Assembly: GCA_016287975.1 (NCBI GenBank)
Contig: JAEEXV010000324.1
Location: 1-5,375 of the forward strand
DNA length: 5,375 nucleotides
Direction of reading: 5' to 3'
Origin: Lentisphaeria bacterium
GTDB lineage: Bacteria; Verrucomicrobiota; Lentisphaeria; Oligosphaerales; Oligosphaeraceae
The translations under genes were made by a program, and so were the position numbers. Positions 1 to 5,284 of the stretch are shown here, piece after piece (positions within the stretch are counted from its first letter, which is position 1; every line of letters begins with the position of its first letter). The notes under the pieces were generated by a model. That model was given only the letters and a program-made list of their open reading frames with translations. It did no database searches and was not told the DNA's origin.

Positions 1-91
1 CCGCCAGGCGGAGCCGACACGCCATCTCCACCAGTTCGGTCGGCGTGCATGAACCGTCGGAGGCTGTACTGTGGCAATGCAGGTCAATCAT
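1..91 (-). CDS. PHP-domain metal-dependent phosphoesterase, N-terminal fragment
   Basis: Only the first 30 codons lie in the window; the gene continues beyond base 1. The reverse-strand translation from the ATG at 91 begins MIDLHCHSTASDGSCTPTEL and goes on VEMACRLRLA. This is the classic opening of a PHP domain: strand, then H-x-H (His5, His7), then S-D-G (Asp12), then a TP-x-EL helix. In the family, the His pair and Asp help bind the catalytic metals. Relatives include the RnmA/YciV/TrpH 3',5'-nucleotide phosphatases and the PHP domains of DNA polymerases. The early start and the sequence fit a stand-alone cytoplasmic YciV-like phosphoesterase, but substrate cannot be told from 30 residues. 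No Shine-Dalgarno is visible before the ATG; a TAATAT hexamer at 105-110 lies 13 nt upstream, so the message could be nearly leaderless. The gene diverges from the glycosidase-like gene starting at 325. Confidence 0.8.
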   Translation of the reverse strand, partial: MIDLHCHSTASDGSCTPTELVEMACRLRLA

Positions 92-104
92 CGCGAAATG
101 CTGT

Positions 105-134
105 ATATTAGGGAAACGCTTTGTCGGCTTTGAA
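105..134 (-). promoter_or_regulatory. possible promoter of the PHP gene
   Basis: On the minus strand a -10-like TAATAT (105-110, 4 of 6 matches to TATAAT) is preceded, after 18 nt, by a -35-like TTCAAA (129-134, 4 of 6). The -35-like box touches the first units of the heptamer array. Transcription would start only a few bases before the ATG at 91, which would explain the lack of a ribosome binding site. This is a weak motif-based inference. Confidence 0.25.
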
Positions 135-278
135 TCTTGAATCTTGACGGGACATGAATCTTGAATCCTGAATCTTGACTCGACTTTGAATCTTGAATCC
201 TGAATCTTGACTCGACTTTGAATCTTGAATCCTGAATCTTGACTCGACTTTGAATCTTGAATCCTGAATCTTGAACCT
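131..278. repeat. TGAATCY heptamer array with 32-bp higher-order unit
   Basis: Fourteen exact heptamers TGAATCT (A) or TGAATCC (B) read on the plus strand in the order AA, ABA, ABA, ABA, ABA, followed by the variant TGAACCT at 272-278. Successive ABA triplets (from 155, 187, 219 and 251) are separated by an 11-bp spacer, so the array repeats every 32 bp; 181-212 and 213-244 are identical and 245-276 differs only at its end. Each triplet except the last is followed by TTGAC (175, 207, 239), and another TTGAC occurs at 144. The array fills most of the gap between two divergent genes. There are no unique spacers, so it is not CRISPR. It resembles the heptanucleotide short tandemly repeated sequences described in cyanobacteria in kind, not in sequence. 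Confidence 0.95.
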
Positions 279-288
279 TGGAATTCAC

Positions 289-309
289 TGCCGCCCTCGT
301 TTGGGGGCA
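289..309 (+). promoter_or_regulatory. short hairpin in the 5' leader of the glycosidase-like gene
   Basis: TGCC-G-CCC (289-296) can pair with GGGGGCA (303-309) around the loop TCGTTT, giving a 7-bp stem with one bulged G. It ends 6 nt before the ribosome binding site at 316-320. It has no following T-run, so it is not a terminator; a role in message stability or translation is only a guess. Confidence 0.25.
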
Positions 310-315
310 CTGTGC

Positions 316-320
316 AGGGA
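316..320 (+). promoter_or_regulatory. ribosome binding site AGGGA
   Basis: AGGGA sits 4 nt before the ATG at 325. It supports that start over the in-frame TTG at 271, which lies in the last heptamer units and would put 18 non-signal-like residues in front of the signal peptide. The spacing is a little short. Confidence 0.5.
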
Positions 321-324
321 AACT

Positions 325-2664
325 ATGGAACCGTGCGATAAAATAGCCGTTTTTCCCCTTTCTGCCCACGCGCGCCGCGCATTTGCGCTGTGCCTGTTCG
401 CGGCCTCCTGCCTGCTCTCCGCCGCCGCCCTCCCGCTCGCCGCCATCGCCCGCAACGCCATCCCATCAGGCGCCGCCAGGCCCCCGCGCCAATACGAGAG
501 CTTCGTCTCGTTCGACGCCGCCTTCGCCGCCGACGGCGCCTCCCGCGCCTGCTGGGACATCCCGCTCCGCCACGACCTCTCCCGCGTCGCCGCCATCCGC
601 CTCCGCCTGCGCTGCCGCAACGCCTCCGTCACCAGCCAGCTCACCCTCCACATCTTCACTGGCAACGGATGGTACTCCGCCACCGTCACCCCGCGCACCG
701 ACGGACTCTGGGAAGAACTCGTCATCCCCAAGAGCGCCTTCCAGCCCGAGGAATCCGCAGGACGCTCCTGGAGCCGCTGCACCCGCCTCCGCCTCAATGC
801 CTGGCGCGGCGCCGCAGGCGACTTCCAATGGCAACTCGCGCACCTCGAATTCCTCGCCGGCACCGCCTCCCTCGCCATGCTGCGCGGCGGCCTCGCCGCC
901 ACGCCCTCCCGCCCCGCCCTCCAATACGCGAAACTCCTCGGCGACGGCCTCGCCGCAGGCGGCGTCTATCCCGCCGTCATCGACGAGCCCGACGCCACCA
1001 TCGCCACCCTCCGCAACTATCCCTGCATCCTCGTCCCCGCCCCCGAGGCCTGCACCCCGCAGACCATCTCCCAGCTCACCGCCTATCTCCAGGGCGGCGG
1101 ACGCCTCATGCTCTTCCACGCCCTCCCGCCTCTCCTCGCCCAGGCCATGCGCCTCCCCAGCGGCAAGTTCCGACGCGCCGCCGAACTGCCGCGCCCCCTC
1201 GCCGCCATCCGCACCCCGTTCGGCACCACCTTCCGCCAGAACTCCTCTGGTTTCATGGCCGTCCAGGCCACCGAATCCGAATCCCTCCGCATCCGCGCAC
1301 GCTGGCTCGACACCACTGGCGCCGCCACCGTCTGGCCCGCCATCCTCCAGTCCCCAGGCGGCCTCTGGATGACCCATGTCTACCTCAACCAGGATCCCGC
1401 CCACGCCATCCCCCTCCTCCTCGCCCTCCTCGAATCCTACGCGCCTGGACTCCGACGCGCCGCCGCCGCCGAACTCCTCGCCACCTCCCGCTTCGCCCTC
1501 GCCAACGCCGGAGCCGACGCCACCCACCCCAAGGCCAGGAAGGCCCTCCAGACCGCCGAAGCCCGCGCCGCCGCCCAGGACTACCCCGCCCTCTTCCAGG
1601 CCGTCCGCGCCTTCCAGAGCGCCCTCGCCGACGAAGTGCTCACCTCCCCCGTCGCCCCCGCAGGCCTCGCCTTCCCGCCACGCGAACTCCGCGGCGCCTG
1701 GATGCGCGCCGCCACGGGCCTCCCTGGCCACACCTGGGGCCAGACCATGCGCCTCTTCGCGGGCGCGCATTTCAACGCCCTCTTCCCGCACGTCCTCTCG
1801 CCGCACGCCGTCGCCTGGGCGACCGACCTCAGGGGCGTCGGCCGCTTCACCCCCGCCTCCACCGACCCCGTCGCCGAATGCCTCGCCGCCGCCGCCAACC
1901 ACGGGGTCCAGGTCCACGCGTGGTGCCATGTCCTCAGTCTCGCCGACGCGCCCGAGGCCATCCGCCGCGACGCCGCCGCCAACGGCCTCCTCCAGCGCCG
2001 CATGAACGGCACCGCCGTCCCGTGGCTCTGCCCCAGCCGCCGCGAAAACCGCGACCGCCTCCGCGCCATCGTCACCGAGATGCTCCAGCGCTACCGCTTC
2101 CACGGCATCCACTTCGACATGCTTCGCTTCGAGGGCAGCGGCACCTGCTACTGCGACTACTGCCGCAACACCTTCGCCAAAACCCTCGACCACCCCCTGC
2201 GCGACTGGCCCGAATGCACCCTCGACGCCTCCCGCGACAAGGCCGCCTGGCTCGCATTCCGCAAAAACCAGATCCGACGCCTCCTCGAGGAACTCGCCGC
2301 CACCGCCCGAAGCATCCGCCCAGGCATCCGCGTCTCCGCCGCCGTCTACCCTGAACTCGCCAACGCCCGCGACGCCGTCGGCCAGGAGTGGACCGCCTGG
2401 CTCCAGCGCAACGCCATCGACTTCGTCTGCCCCATGGACTACCGACCCGCCGTCGCCCTCTTCCAGGGCGACCTCGCGCGGCAGAAGACCCTCCTCGGCC
2501 CCCGCGCCAACCGCCTCTTCCCAGGCATCGGCGCCACCACCTCCGCCCTCGACGCCGCCGAACTCCGCCGCCAGATCCAGGCCGTCCGCAACGCAGGCCT
2601 CGACGGCTTCCTCATCTTCGAATACACCCCCGCCGTCGCCACCGACCTGCTGCCCGCGCTGTAA
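325..2664 (+). CDS. exported GHL10 (DUF187/YddW-like) glycosyl-hydrolase-like protein with N-terminal accessory domains
   Basis: 779 residues from ATG 325. Residues 1-40 look like a signal peptide (Arg17-Arg18, then a hydrophobic run of about 20); Cys29 makes a weak lipobox possible. Residues about 55-178 resemble a beta-sandwich carbohydrate-binding domain (W77DIPLRHDLS). Residues about 185-375 look like the GATase/flavodoxin-like fold found as the middle domain of GH42 enzymes (LQGGGRLMLF, 255-264). Residues 376-443 form an Ala-rich helical linker. The C-terminal barrel, about 453-775, opens with RELRGAWM and carries HGIHFDMLRF (593-602), PMDYR (703-707) and GFLIFEY (761-767), matching the GHL10 pattern. 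The YddW/DigH relative in E. coli acts on peptidoglycan glycan strands; here an external or envelope polysaccharide is inferred. Asp598, Asp705 and Glu766 are candidate catalytic acids. A Cys cluster (608, 610, 613) follows the first motif. Third codon positions are overwhelmingly C. Confidence 0.85.
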   Translation: MEPCDKIAVFPLSAHARRAFALCLFAASCLLSAAALPLAAIARNAIPSGAARPPRQYESFVSFDAAFAADGASRACWDIPLRHDLSRVAAIRLRLRCRNASVTSQLTLHIFTGNGWYSATVTPRTDGLWEELVIPKSAFQPEESAGRSWSRCTRLRLNAWRGAAGDFQWQLAHLEFLAGTASLAMLRGGLAATPSRPALQYAKLLGDGLAAGGVYPAVIDEPDATIATLRNYPCILVPAPEACTPQTISQLTAYLQGGGRLMLFHALPPLLAQAMRLPSGKFRRAAELPRPLAAIRTPFGTTFRQNSSGFMAVQATESESLRIRARWLDTTGAATVWPAILQSPGGLWMTHVYLNQDPAHAIPLLLALLESYAPGLRRAAAAELLATSRFALANAGADATHPKARKALQTAEARAAAQDYPALFQAVRAFQSALADEVLTSPVAPAGLAFPPRELRGAWMRAATGLPGHTWGQTMRLFAGAHFNALFPHVLSPHAVAWATDLRGVGRFTPASTDPVAECLAAAANHGVQVHAWCHVLSLADAPEAIRRDAAANGLLQRRMNGTAVPWLCPSRRENRDRLRAIVTEMLQRYRFHGIHFDMLRFEGSGTCYCDYCRNTFAKTLDHPLRDWPECTLDASRDKAAWLAFRKNQIRRLLEELAATARSIRPGIRVSAAVYPELANARDAVGQEWTAWLQRNAIDFVCPMDYRPAVALFQGDLARQKTLLGPRANRLFPGIGATTSALDAAELRRQIQAVRNAGLDGFLIFEYTPAVATDLLPAL

Positions 2665-2695
2665 ACATATTGCCCCCCCTCCTGCACCCTTGCGC
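2665..2695. other. 31-nt convergent gap without a visible terminator
   Basis: The glycosidase-like gene and metY end tail to tail here. The gap is C-rich on the plus strand (a run of seven Cs at 2673-2679). I see no stem-loop followed by T's on either strand, so the two transcripts may overlap or end by Rho-dependent termination. Confidence 0.5.
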
Positions 2696-3982
2696 CTATA
2701 TCAATTCCAGCGCATCGGCGAGCGCGCCGACGATATCGTCGATGTGTTCAAGACCGATGGAGAGGCGGATGAGCTCAGGCGGCAGGCCGCCCTTGCGCTG
2801 ATCCTCCTCGCTGAGCTGCGAGTGCGTCGTCGAGGCGGGGTGGATGATGAGGCTCTTCGAATCGCCGACATTGGCGAGGATCGAGAAGAGCTTCACCTGG
2901 TCCACCAGCCGACGCGCCTCCGAAGCCCCGCCCTTGACCCCGAAGACGACCATGCCGCCCGCCCCCTGCGGGAGGTACTTCTGCGCCAGCGGCCCGCCGT
3001 TCAGCCCTGGATACTTGACCCATGCCACCTTCGGGTGCGACGCGAGGAACTTCGCCGTCGCCAACGCGTTCTCGCTGTGCTTCCGCATCCGCAGGGGCAG
3101 CGATTCCGTCCCCTGCAGGAAGAGCCATGCCGCGTCGGGCGAGAGCGTCGGCCCCTGGTTGCGCAGGCCGACCGTCCGCAGGCGCAGGATGAAGGCCAGC
3201 GCGTTGGCGTCGCCCAGGTCGTGCGCGAAGCGCAGGCCGTGGTAGCCGCGGTCGGGTTCATTGTACAGCGCGAACTTCGGATCCGTCCAGTCGAACTTCC
3301 CGGAATCGATGACCACGCCGCCGATGCCCGCGCCGTGGCCGCCGATCCACTTCGAAAGCGAATGCACCACGATGTCCGCGCCGTATTCGATGGGGCGCAG
3401 GAGCGCAGGCGTCGTGAAGGTCGAATCGACCACCAGCGGCAGGTGGTGCTTGTGCGCGAGTTTCGCATAGCCCTCGATGTCCGCCACGTCCAGCGCGGGA
3501 TTCCCCACCGTCTCGATGAAGAGCGCCCGTGTGCGCCCGTTGATCGCCGCCTCCGTCGCCGCGAAGTCGTTCACTGGCGCGAAGCGCACCGTGATGCCCT
3601 GCTGCGGCAGAATCGCATCGAACTGCGTGAAGGTGCCGCCGTAGAGGTTGCTGGCCGACACGATCTCGTCCCCCTGCTTTGCGATGTTCGTCAGCGCGAA
3701 GTAGATCGCCGCCGTCCCCGAGGAGAGGGTCAGCCCTGCCGCGCCGCCGTCCAGCGCCGCCAGGCGCTTCTCCAGCACGTCGTTGGTCGGGTTCATCAGC
3801 CGCGCGTAGATGTTGCCCGACTCCTTCAGCCCGAACAAGTCCGCACCATGCTGTGAATTGCGGAAGTTGTAGGCGGTCGTGCGGTAGACGGGCACCGCCC
3901 GCGCCAGCGTCGCCGAATCCGGCTGCTCCTGCCCCGCGTGGATCGCCAGGGTCTCAAGATGGTATTTCCGACACTCGCTCAT
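2696..3982 (-). CDS. metY: O-acetylhomoserine sulfhydrylase (O-acetylhomoserine aminocarboxypropyltransferase), PLP enzyme
   Basis: 428 residues, the usual MetY length and longer than cystathionine synthases or lyases (about 380-400). It joins O-acetylhomoserine and sulfide to give homocysteine and acetate, the direct-sulfhydrylation route to methionine, in the cytoplasm. The Cys/Met-metabolism PLP fold is complete: YARLMNP (Tyr59, Arg61, which reach the neighbouring subunit's cofactor phosphate), LSSGTAA (86-92, phosphate loop), NLYGGT (Tyr114 stacks on PLP), VVDSTF (Asp186, pyridine nitrogen), HSLSKWIGGHG (Lys211, Schiff base) and LIRLSIGLE (Arg406, substrate carboxylate). The stretch after Lys211, GAGIGGVVIDSGKFDW, is typical of MetY rather than methionine gamma-lyase, although related activities cannot be fully excluded. 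The ATG at 3982 has a perfect AAGGAG 8 nt away. It lies 64 nt downstream of cysK on the same strand, so co-transcription is likely. No truncation or missing key residue is seen. Confidence 0.93.
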   Translation of the reverse strand: MSECRKYHLETLAIHAGQEQPDSATLARAVPVYRTTAYNFRNSQHGADLFGLKESGNIYARLMNPTNDVLEKRLAALDGGAAGLTLSSGTAAIYFALTNIAKQGDEIVSASNLYGGTFTQFDAILPQQGITVRFAPVNDFAATEAAINGRTRALFIETVGNPALDVADIEGYAKLAHKHHLPLVVDSTFTTPALLRPIEYGADIVVHSLSKWIGGHGAGIGGVVIDSGKFDWTDPKFALYNEPDRGYHGLRFAHDLGDANALAFILRLRTVGLRNQGPTLSPDAAWLFLQGTESLPLRMRKHSENALATAKFLASHPKVAWVKYPGLNGGPLAQKYLPQGAGGMVVFGVKGGASEARRLVDQVKLFSILANVGDSKSLIIHPASTTHSQLSEEDQRKGGLPPELIRLSIGLEHIDDIVGALADALELI

Positions 3983-3990
3983 GTCTCACA

Positions 3991-3996
3991 CTCCTT
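3991..3996 (-). promoter_or_regulatory. ribosome binding site AAGGAG of metY
   Basis: AAGGAG on the minus strand, 8 nt before the ATG at 3982. It fixes the metY start and shows the gene has its own strong translation signal within the cysK-metY operon. Confidence 0.85.
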
Positions 3997-4028
3997 CCCC
4001 CCTCGCCCAAGGTTGAAGAATCCCCCCC
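3997..4028 (-). other. G-run cluster between cysK and metY
   Basis: On the coding (minus) strand the intercistronic stretch has runs of seven (4022-4028), three (4006-4008) and six Gs (3997-4002). The seven-run can supply two tracts, so four GGG tracts exist, although one loop is 13 nt and so longer than standard quadruplex definitions allow. It lies immediately upstream of the metY ribosome binding site. No terminator hairpin is seen in this gap, which supports read-through from cysK. Confidence 0.3.
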
Positions 4029-4046
4029 TCCGCGCCCGATGATCCG

Positions 4047-4973
4047 CTATTCGCTGAACAGCCACGTCGAGAGGTAGCGCTCGCCCGTGTCGGGCAGCAG
4101 CGCCACGATCCGCTTGCCCGCGAACTCGGGACGCTTCGACAGTTCCAGCGCCGCATACAGCGACGCGCCCGAACTGATGCCGACCAGCAGCCCTTCCTTC
4201 GCCGCCGCAGCGCGTGCCGTCTTGCCCGCGTTCTCCGACGACACCTGGATCACCTCCGTGATCAGACCCGTGTCCAGCACCTTCGGCACGAAGCCCGCGC
4301 CAATCCCCTGGATCTTGTGCGGACCAGGCTTCCCGCCCGACAGCACGGGACTCGTGTCCGGCTCCACCGCGAAAACCTTCACCGACGGATTCTGCGAGCG
4401 CAGGTATTCCCCGACGCCCGTCAGCGTGCCGCCCGTCCCGACGCCCGCGACGAAGGCATCCACCTTGCCGTCCGCGTCCGCCCAGATCTCAGGGCCCGTG
4501 GTCGCCTTGTGGTACGCGGGGTTCGCGGGGTTCTCGAACTGCTGCGGAATGAACGAGCCGGGATTCGCGTCCCGCAACTCCAGCGCCTTCGCGATCGCGC
4601 CCTTCATCCCCTGCGCGCCGTCCGTCAGCACGATCTCCGCGCCGTACGCCTGCGCCAGTTTGCGACGCTCGATGCTCATCGTCTCAGGCATCGTCAGGAT
4701 CAGGTGGTAGCCCTTCACCGCCGACACCAGCGCCAGACCAATGCCAGTGTTGCCGCTCGTCGGCTCGATGATCAGCGCCCCGGGCTTCAATTGCCCCGCC
4801 GCCTCCGCCGCCTCGATCATCGCCAGCGCAATTCGGTCTTTCACCGAACTGCCAGGGTTGAAGTACTCCACCTTCACCAGCACTTCCGCCCCGCCCTCGT
4901 TCAACTTCCCGATCCGAACCAGCGGAGTGCCGCCGACCTTCTCCAGAATGCTTCCGTAGATCTTCTCGCTCAT
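4047..4973 (-). CDS. cysK: cysteine synthase A (O-acetylserine sulfhydrylase), PLP enzyme
   Basis: 308 residues, close to the normal CysK length. It converts O-acetylserine and sulfide to cysteine and acetate in the cytoplasm, the last step of cysteine synthesis. The fold-type II PLP motifs are all present: NPGSSVKDR (39-47, Lys45 binds PLP), PTSGNTG (71-77, substrate loop), GTGGT (179-183, phosphate-binding loop), [11 protein letters not shown] (218-228), GISSGAS (265-271, Ser268 near the pyridine nitrogen) and the C-terminal [10 protein letters not shown] (294-303). The PHKIQGIG and GERYLST motifs favour CysK over cystathionine beta-synthase or threonine dehydratase. The ATG at 4973 has AAGGAG 9 nt upstream; an in-frame TTG at 5006 would add 11 charged residues and bury that site, so it is rejected. 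The gene is first in an apparent operon with metY, with which it shares sulfide as substrate. The C-terminal Trp-Leu-Phe-Ser-Glu does not end in the usual bulky residue next to the acid; intact otherwise. Confidence 0.95.
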   Translation of the reverse strand: MSEKIYGSILEKVGGTPLVRIGKLNEGGAEVLVKVEYFNPGSSVKDRIALAMIEAAEAAGQLKPGALIIEPTSGNTGIGLALVSAVKGYHLILTMPETMSIERRKLAQAYGAEIVLTDGAQGMKGAIAKALELRDANPGSFIPQQFENPANPAYHKATTGPEIWADADGKVDAFVAGVGTGGTLTGVGEYLRSQNPSVKVFAVEPDTSPVLSGGKPGPHKIQGIGAGFVPKVLDTGLITEVIQVSSENAGKTARAAAAKEGLLVGISSGASLYAALELSKRPEFAGKRIVALLPDTGERYLSTWLFSE

Positions 4974-4982
4974 CTCTTCTCT

Positions 4983-4988
4983 CTCCTT
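4983..4988 (-). promoter_or_regulatory. ribosome binding site AAGGAG of cysK
   Basis: AAGGAG on the minus strand, 9 nt before the ATG at 4973, inside a purine-only stretch. It decides the start in favour of 4973 over the TTG at 5006. Confidence 0.85.
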
Positions 4989-5023
4989 TTTTGTAGCGGT
5001 TTCCAAAACGTCCCCCAGACATC

Positions 5024-5055
5024 AAAAAAACAACCACCACTGAAGTAGTGATTGC
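5024..5055 (-). promoter_or_regulatory. terminator-like hairpin with T-run in the cysK leader
   Basis: On the minus strand GCAATCACTAC (5045-5055) pairs with GTGGTGGTTGT (5030-5040) around the loop TTCA. The 11-bp stem includes three G-U pairs, and the stem is followed directly by T's (seven As on the plus strand, 5024-5030, the first of them shared with the stem). The form is that of a weak intrinsic terminator reading toward cysK, about 50 nt before its start codon, so an attenuator is possible. The same near-palindrome could instead be a repressor operator. Confidence 0.4.
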
Positions 5056-5059
5056 ACTT

Positions 5060-5087
5060 AAGATAACCCCTCTTTTCCAGATTGCAA
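5060..5087 (-). promoter_or_regulatory. possible cysK-metY promoter
   Basis: Minus strand: -35-like TTGCAA (5082-5087, 4 of 6), 16-nt spacer, -10-like TATCTT (5060-5065, 4 of 6). The predicted start, about 5053, falls at the foot of the hairpin, giving a leader of roughly 80 nt. If this promoter is used, the hairpin sits at the very 5' end of the message and is more likely a stabiliser or operator than a terminator. Confidence 0.35.
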
Positions 5088-5284
5088 GCCCTCTCTGTAA
5101 AAAATCTACCATTTTGTTGGATGTTTTTGCTCGCCACCTCATTTTCTGGGAGCGCCGCCTGCTTCCGCCCAACCAAACCACTACCTTTTTTGGGAGAGAT
5201 TCACCCGATTCCACTCCCGCATGGTATATTATCTCCCAGACACCATTGTGGAACCGCCTCAAAAATGGGGCGGCACAGAACGCC

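Larger units (their letters stand above)
4974..5284. other. gene-free leader region upstream of cysK
   Basis: About 310 bases, visibly richer in A and T than the flanking genes. From the cysK side it holds the ribosome binding site, a hairpin plus T-run (5024-5055), a possible promoter (5060-5087), and a pair of 7-bp inverted arms TGGGAGA (5191-5197) and TCTCCCA (5232-5238) separated by 34 nt. A GATAAT (minus strand, 5228-5233, 5 of 6 to a -10 box) lies in the latter but lacks a good -35. Minus-strand frames stay open through much of this stretch, but they run out of frame into cysK and show no recognised family. I see no SAM riboswitch core and no tRNA. Confidence 0.5.

Noticed and set aside
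131..278. CRISPR array
   Set aside because: Repeats are directly tandem with a fixed 11-bp spacer and no unique spacers; the same holds for 5285-5375.
271..324. TTG at 271 as start of the GHL10 gene
   Set aside because: It lies in the last heptamer repeat units, lacks a ribosome binding site, and would place 18 residues before a good signal peptide that begins at ATG 325.
88..369. Minus-strand open frame of 93 codons through the heptamer array, Lys/Asp/Ser-rich
   Set aside because: It exists only because the 7-bp repeat lacks stops in that frame; it overlaps the start of the PHP gene and shows no family likeness or ribosome binding site.
466..2193. Very long antisense open frame (575 codons) and long plus-strand frames at 383-2354 inside the GHL10 gene
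   Set aside because: Their products are almost all Gly/Ala/Glu or Pro/Arg/Ser, as expected from extreme third-position C in the real gene; no motifs are visible.
2690..3856. Plus-strand open frame of 388 codons opposite metY
   Set aside because: Arg/Val/Glu-rich shadow of metY with no recognisable motif; metY itself has complete catalytic residues and an ideal ribosome binding site.
5191..5238. Inverted arms TGGGAGA / TCTCCCA as a terminator
   Set aside because: The loop is 34 nt and no T-run follows on either strand; it may be chance.
4970..5262. Minus-strand frames upstream of cysK, one with a hydrophobic stretch resembling a membrane segment
   Set aside because: They start at TTG, run out of frame into cysK or end at its start, and have no family likeness; the hydrophobic stretch is encoded by the hairpin and T-run. 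A remnant gene cannot be fully excluded.
4974..5284. SAM riboswitch or T-box upstream of the sulfur genes
   Set aside because: I could not find the conserved core segments of SAM-I, SAM-II or a T-box; only the simple hairpin plus T-run is evident.
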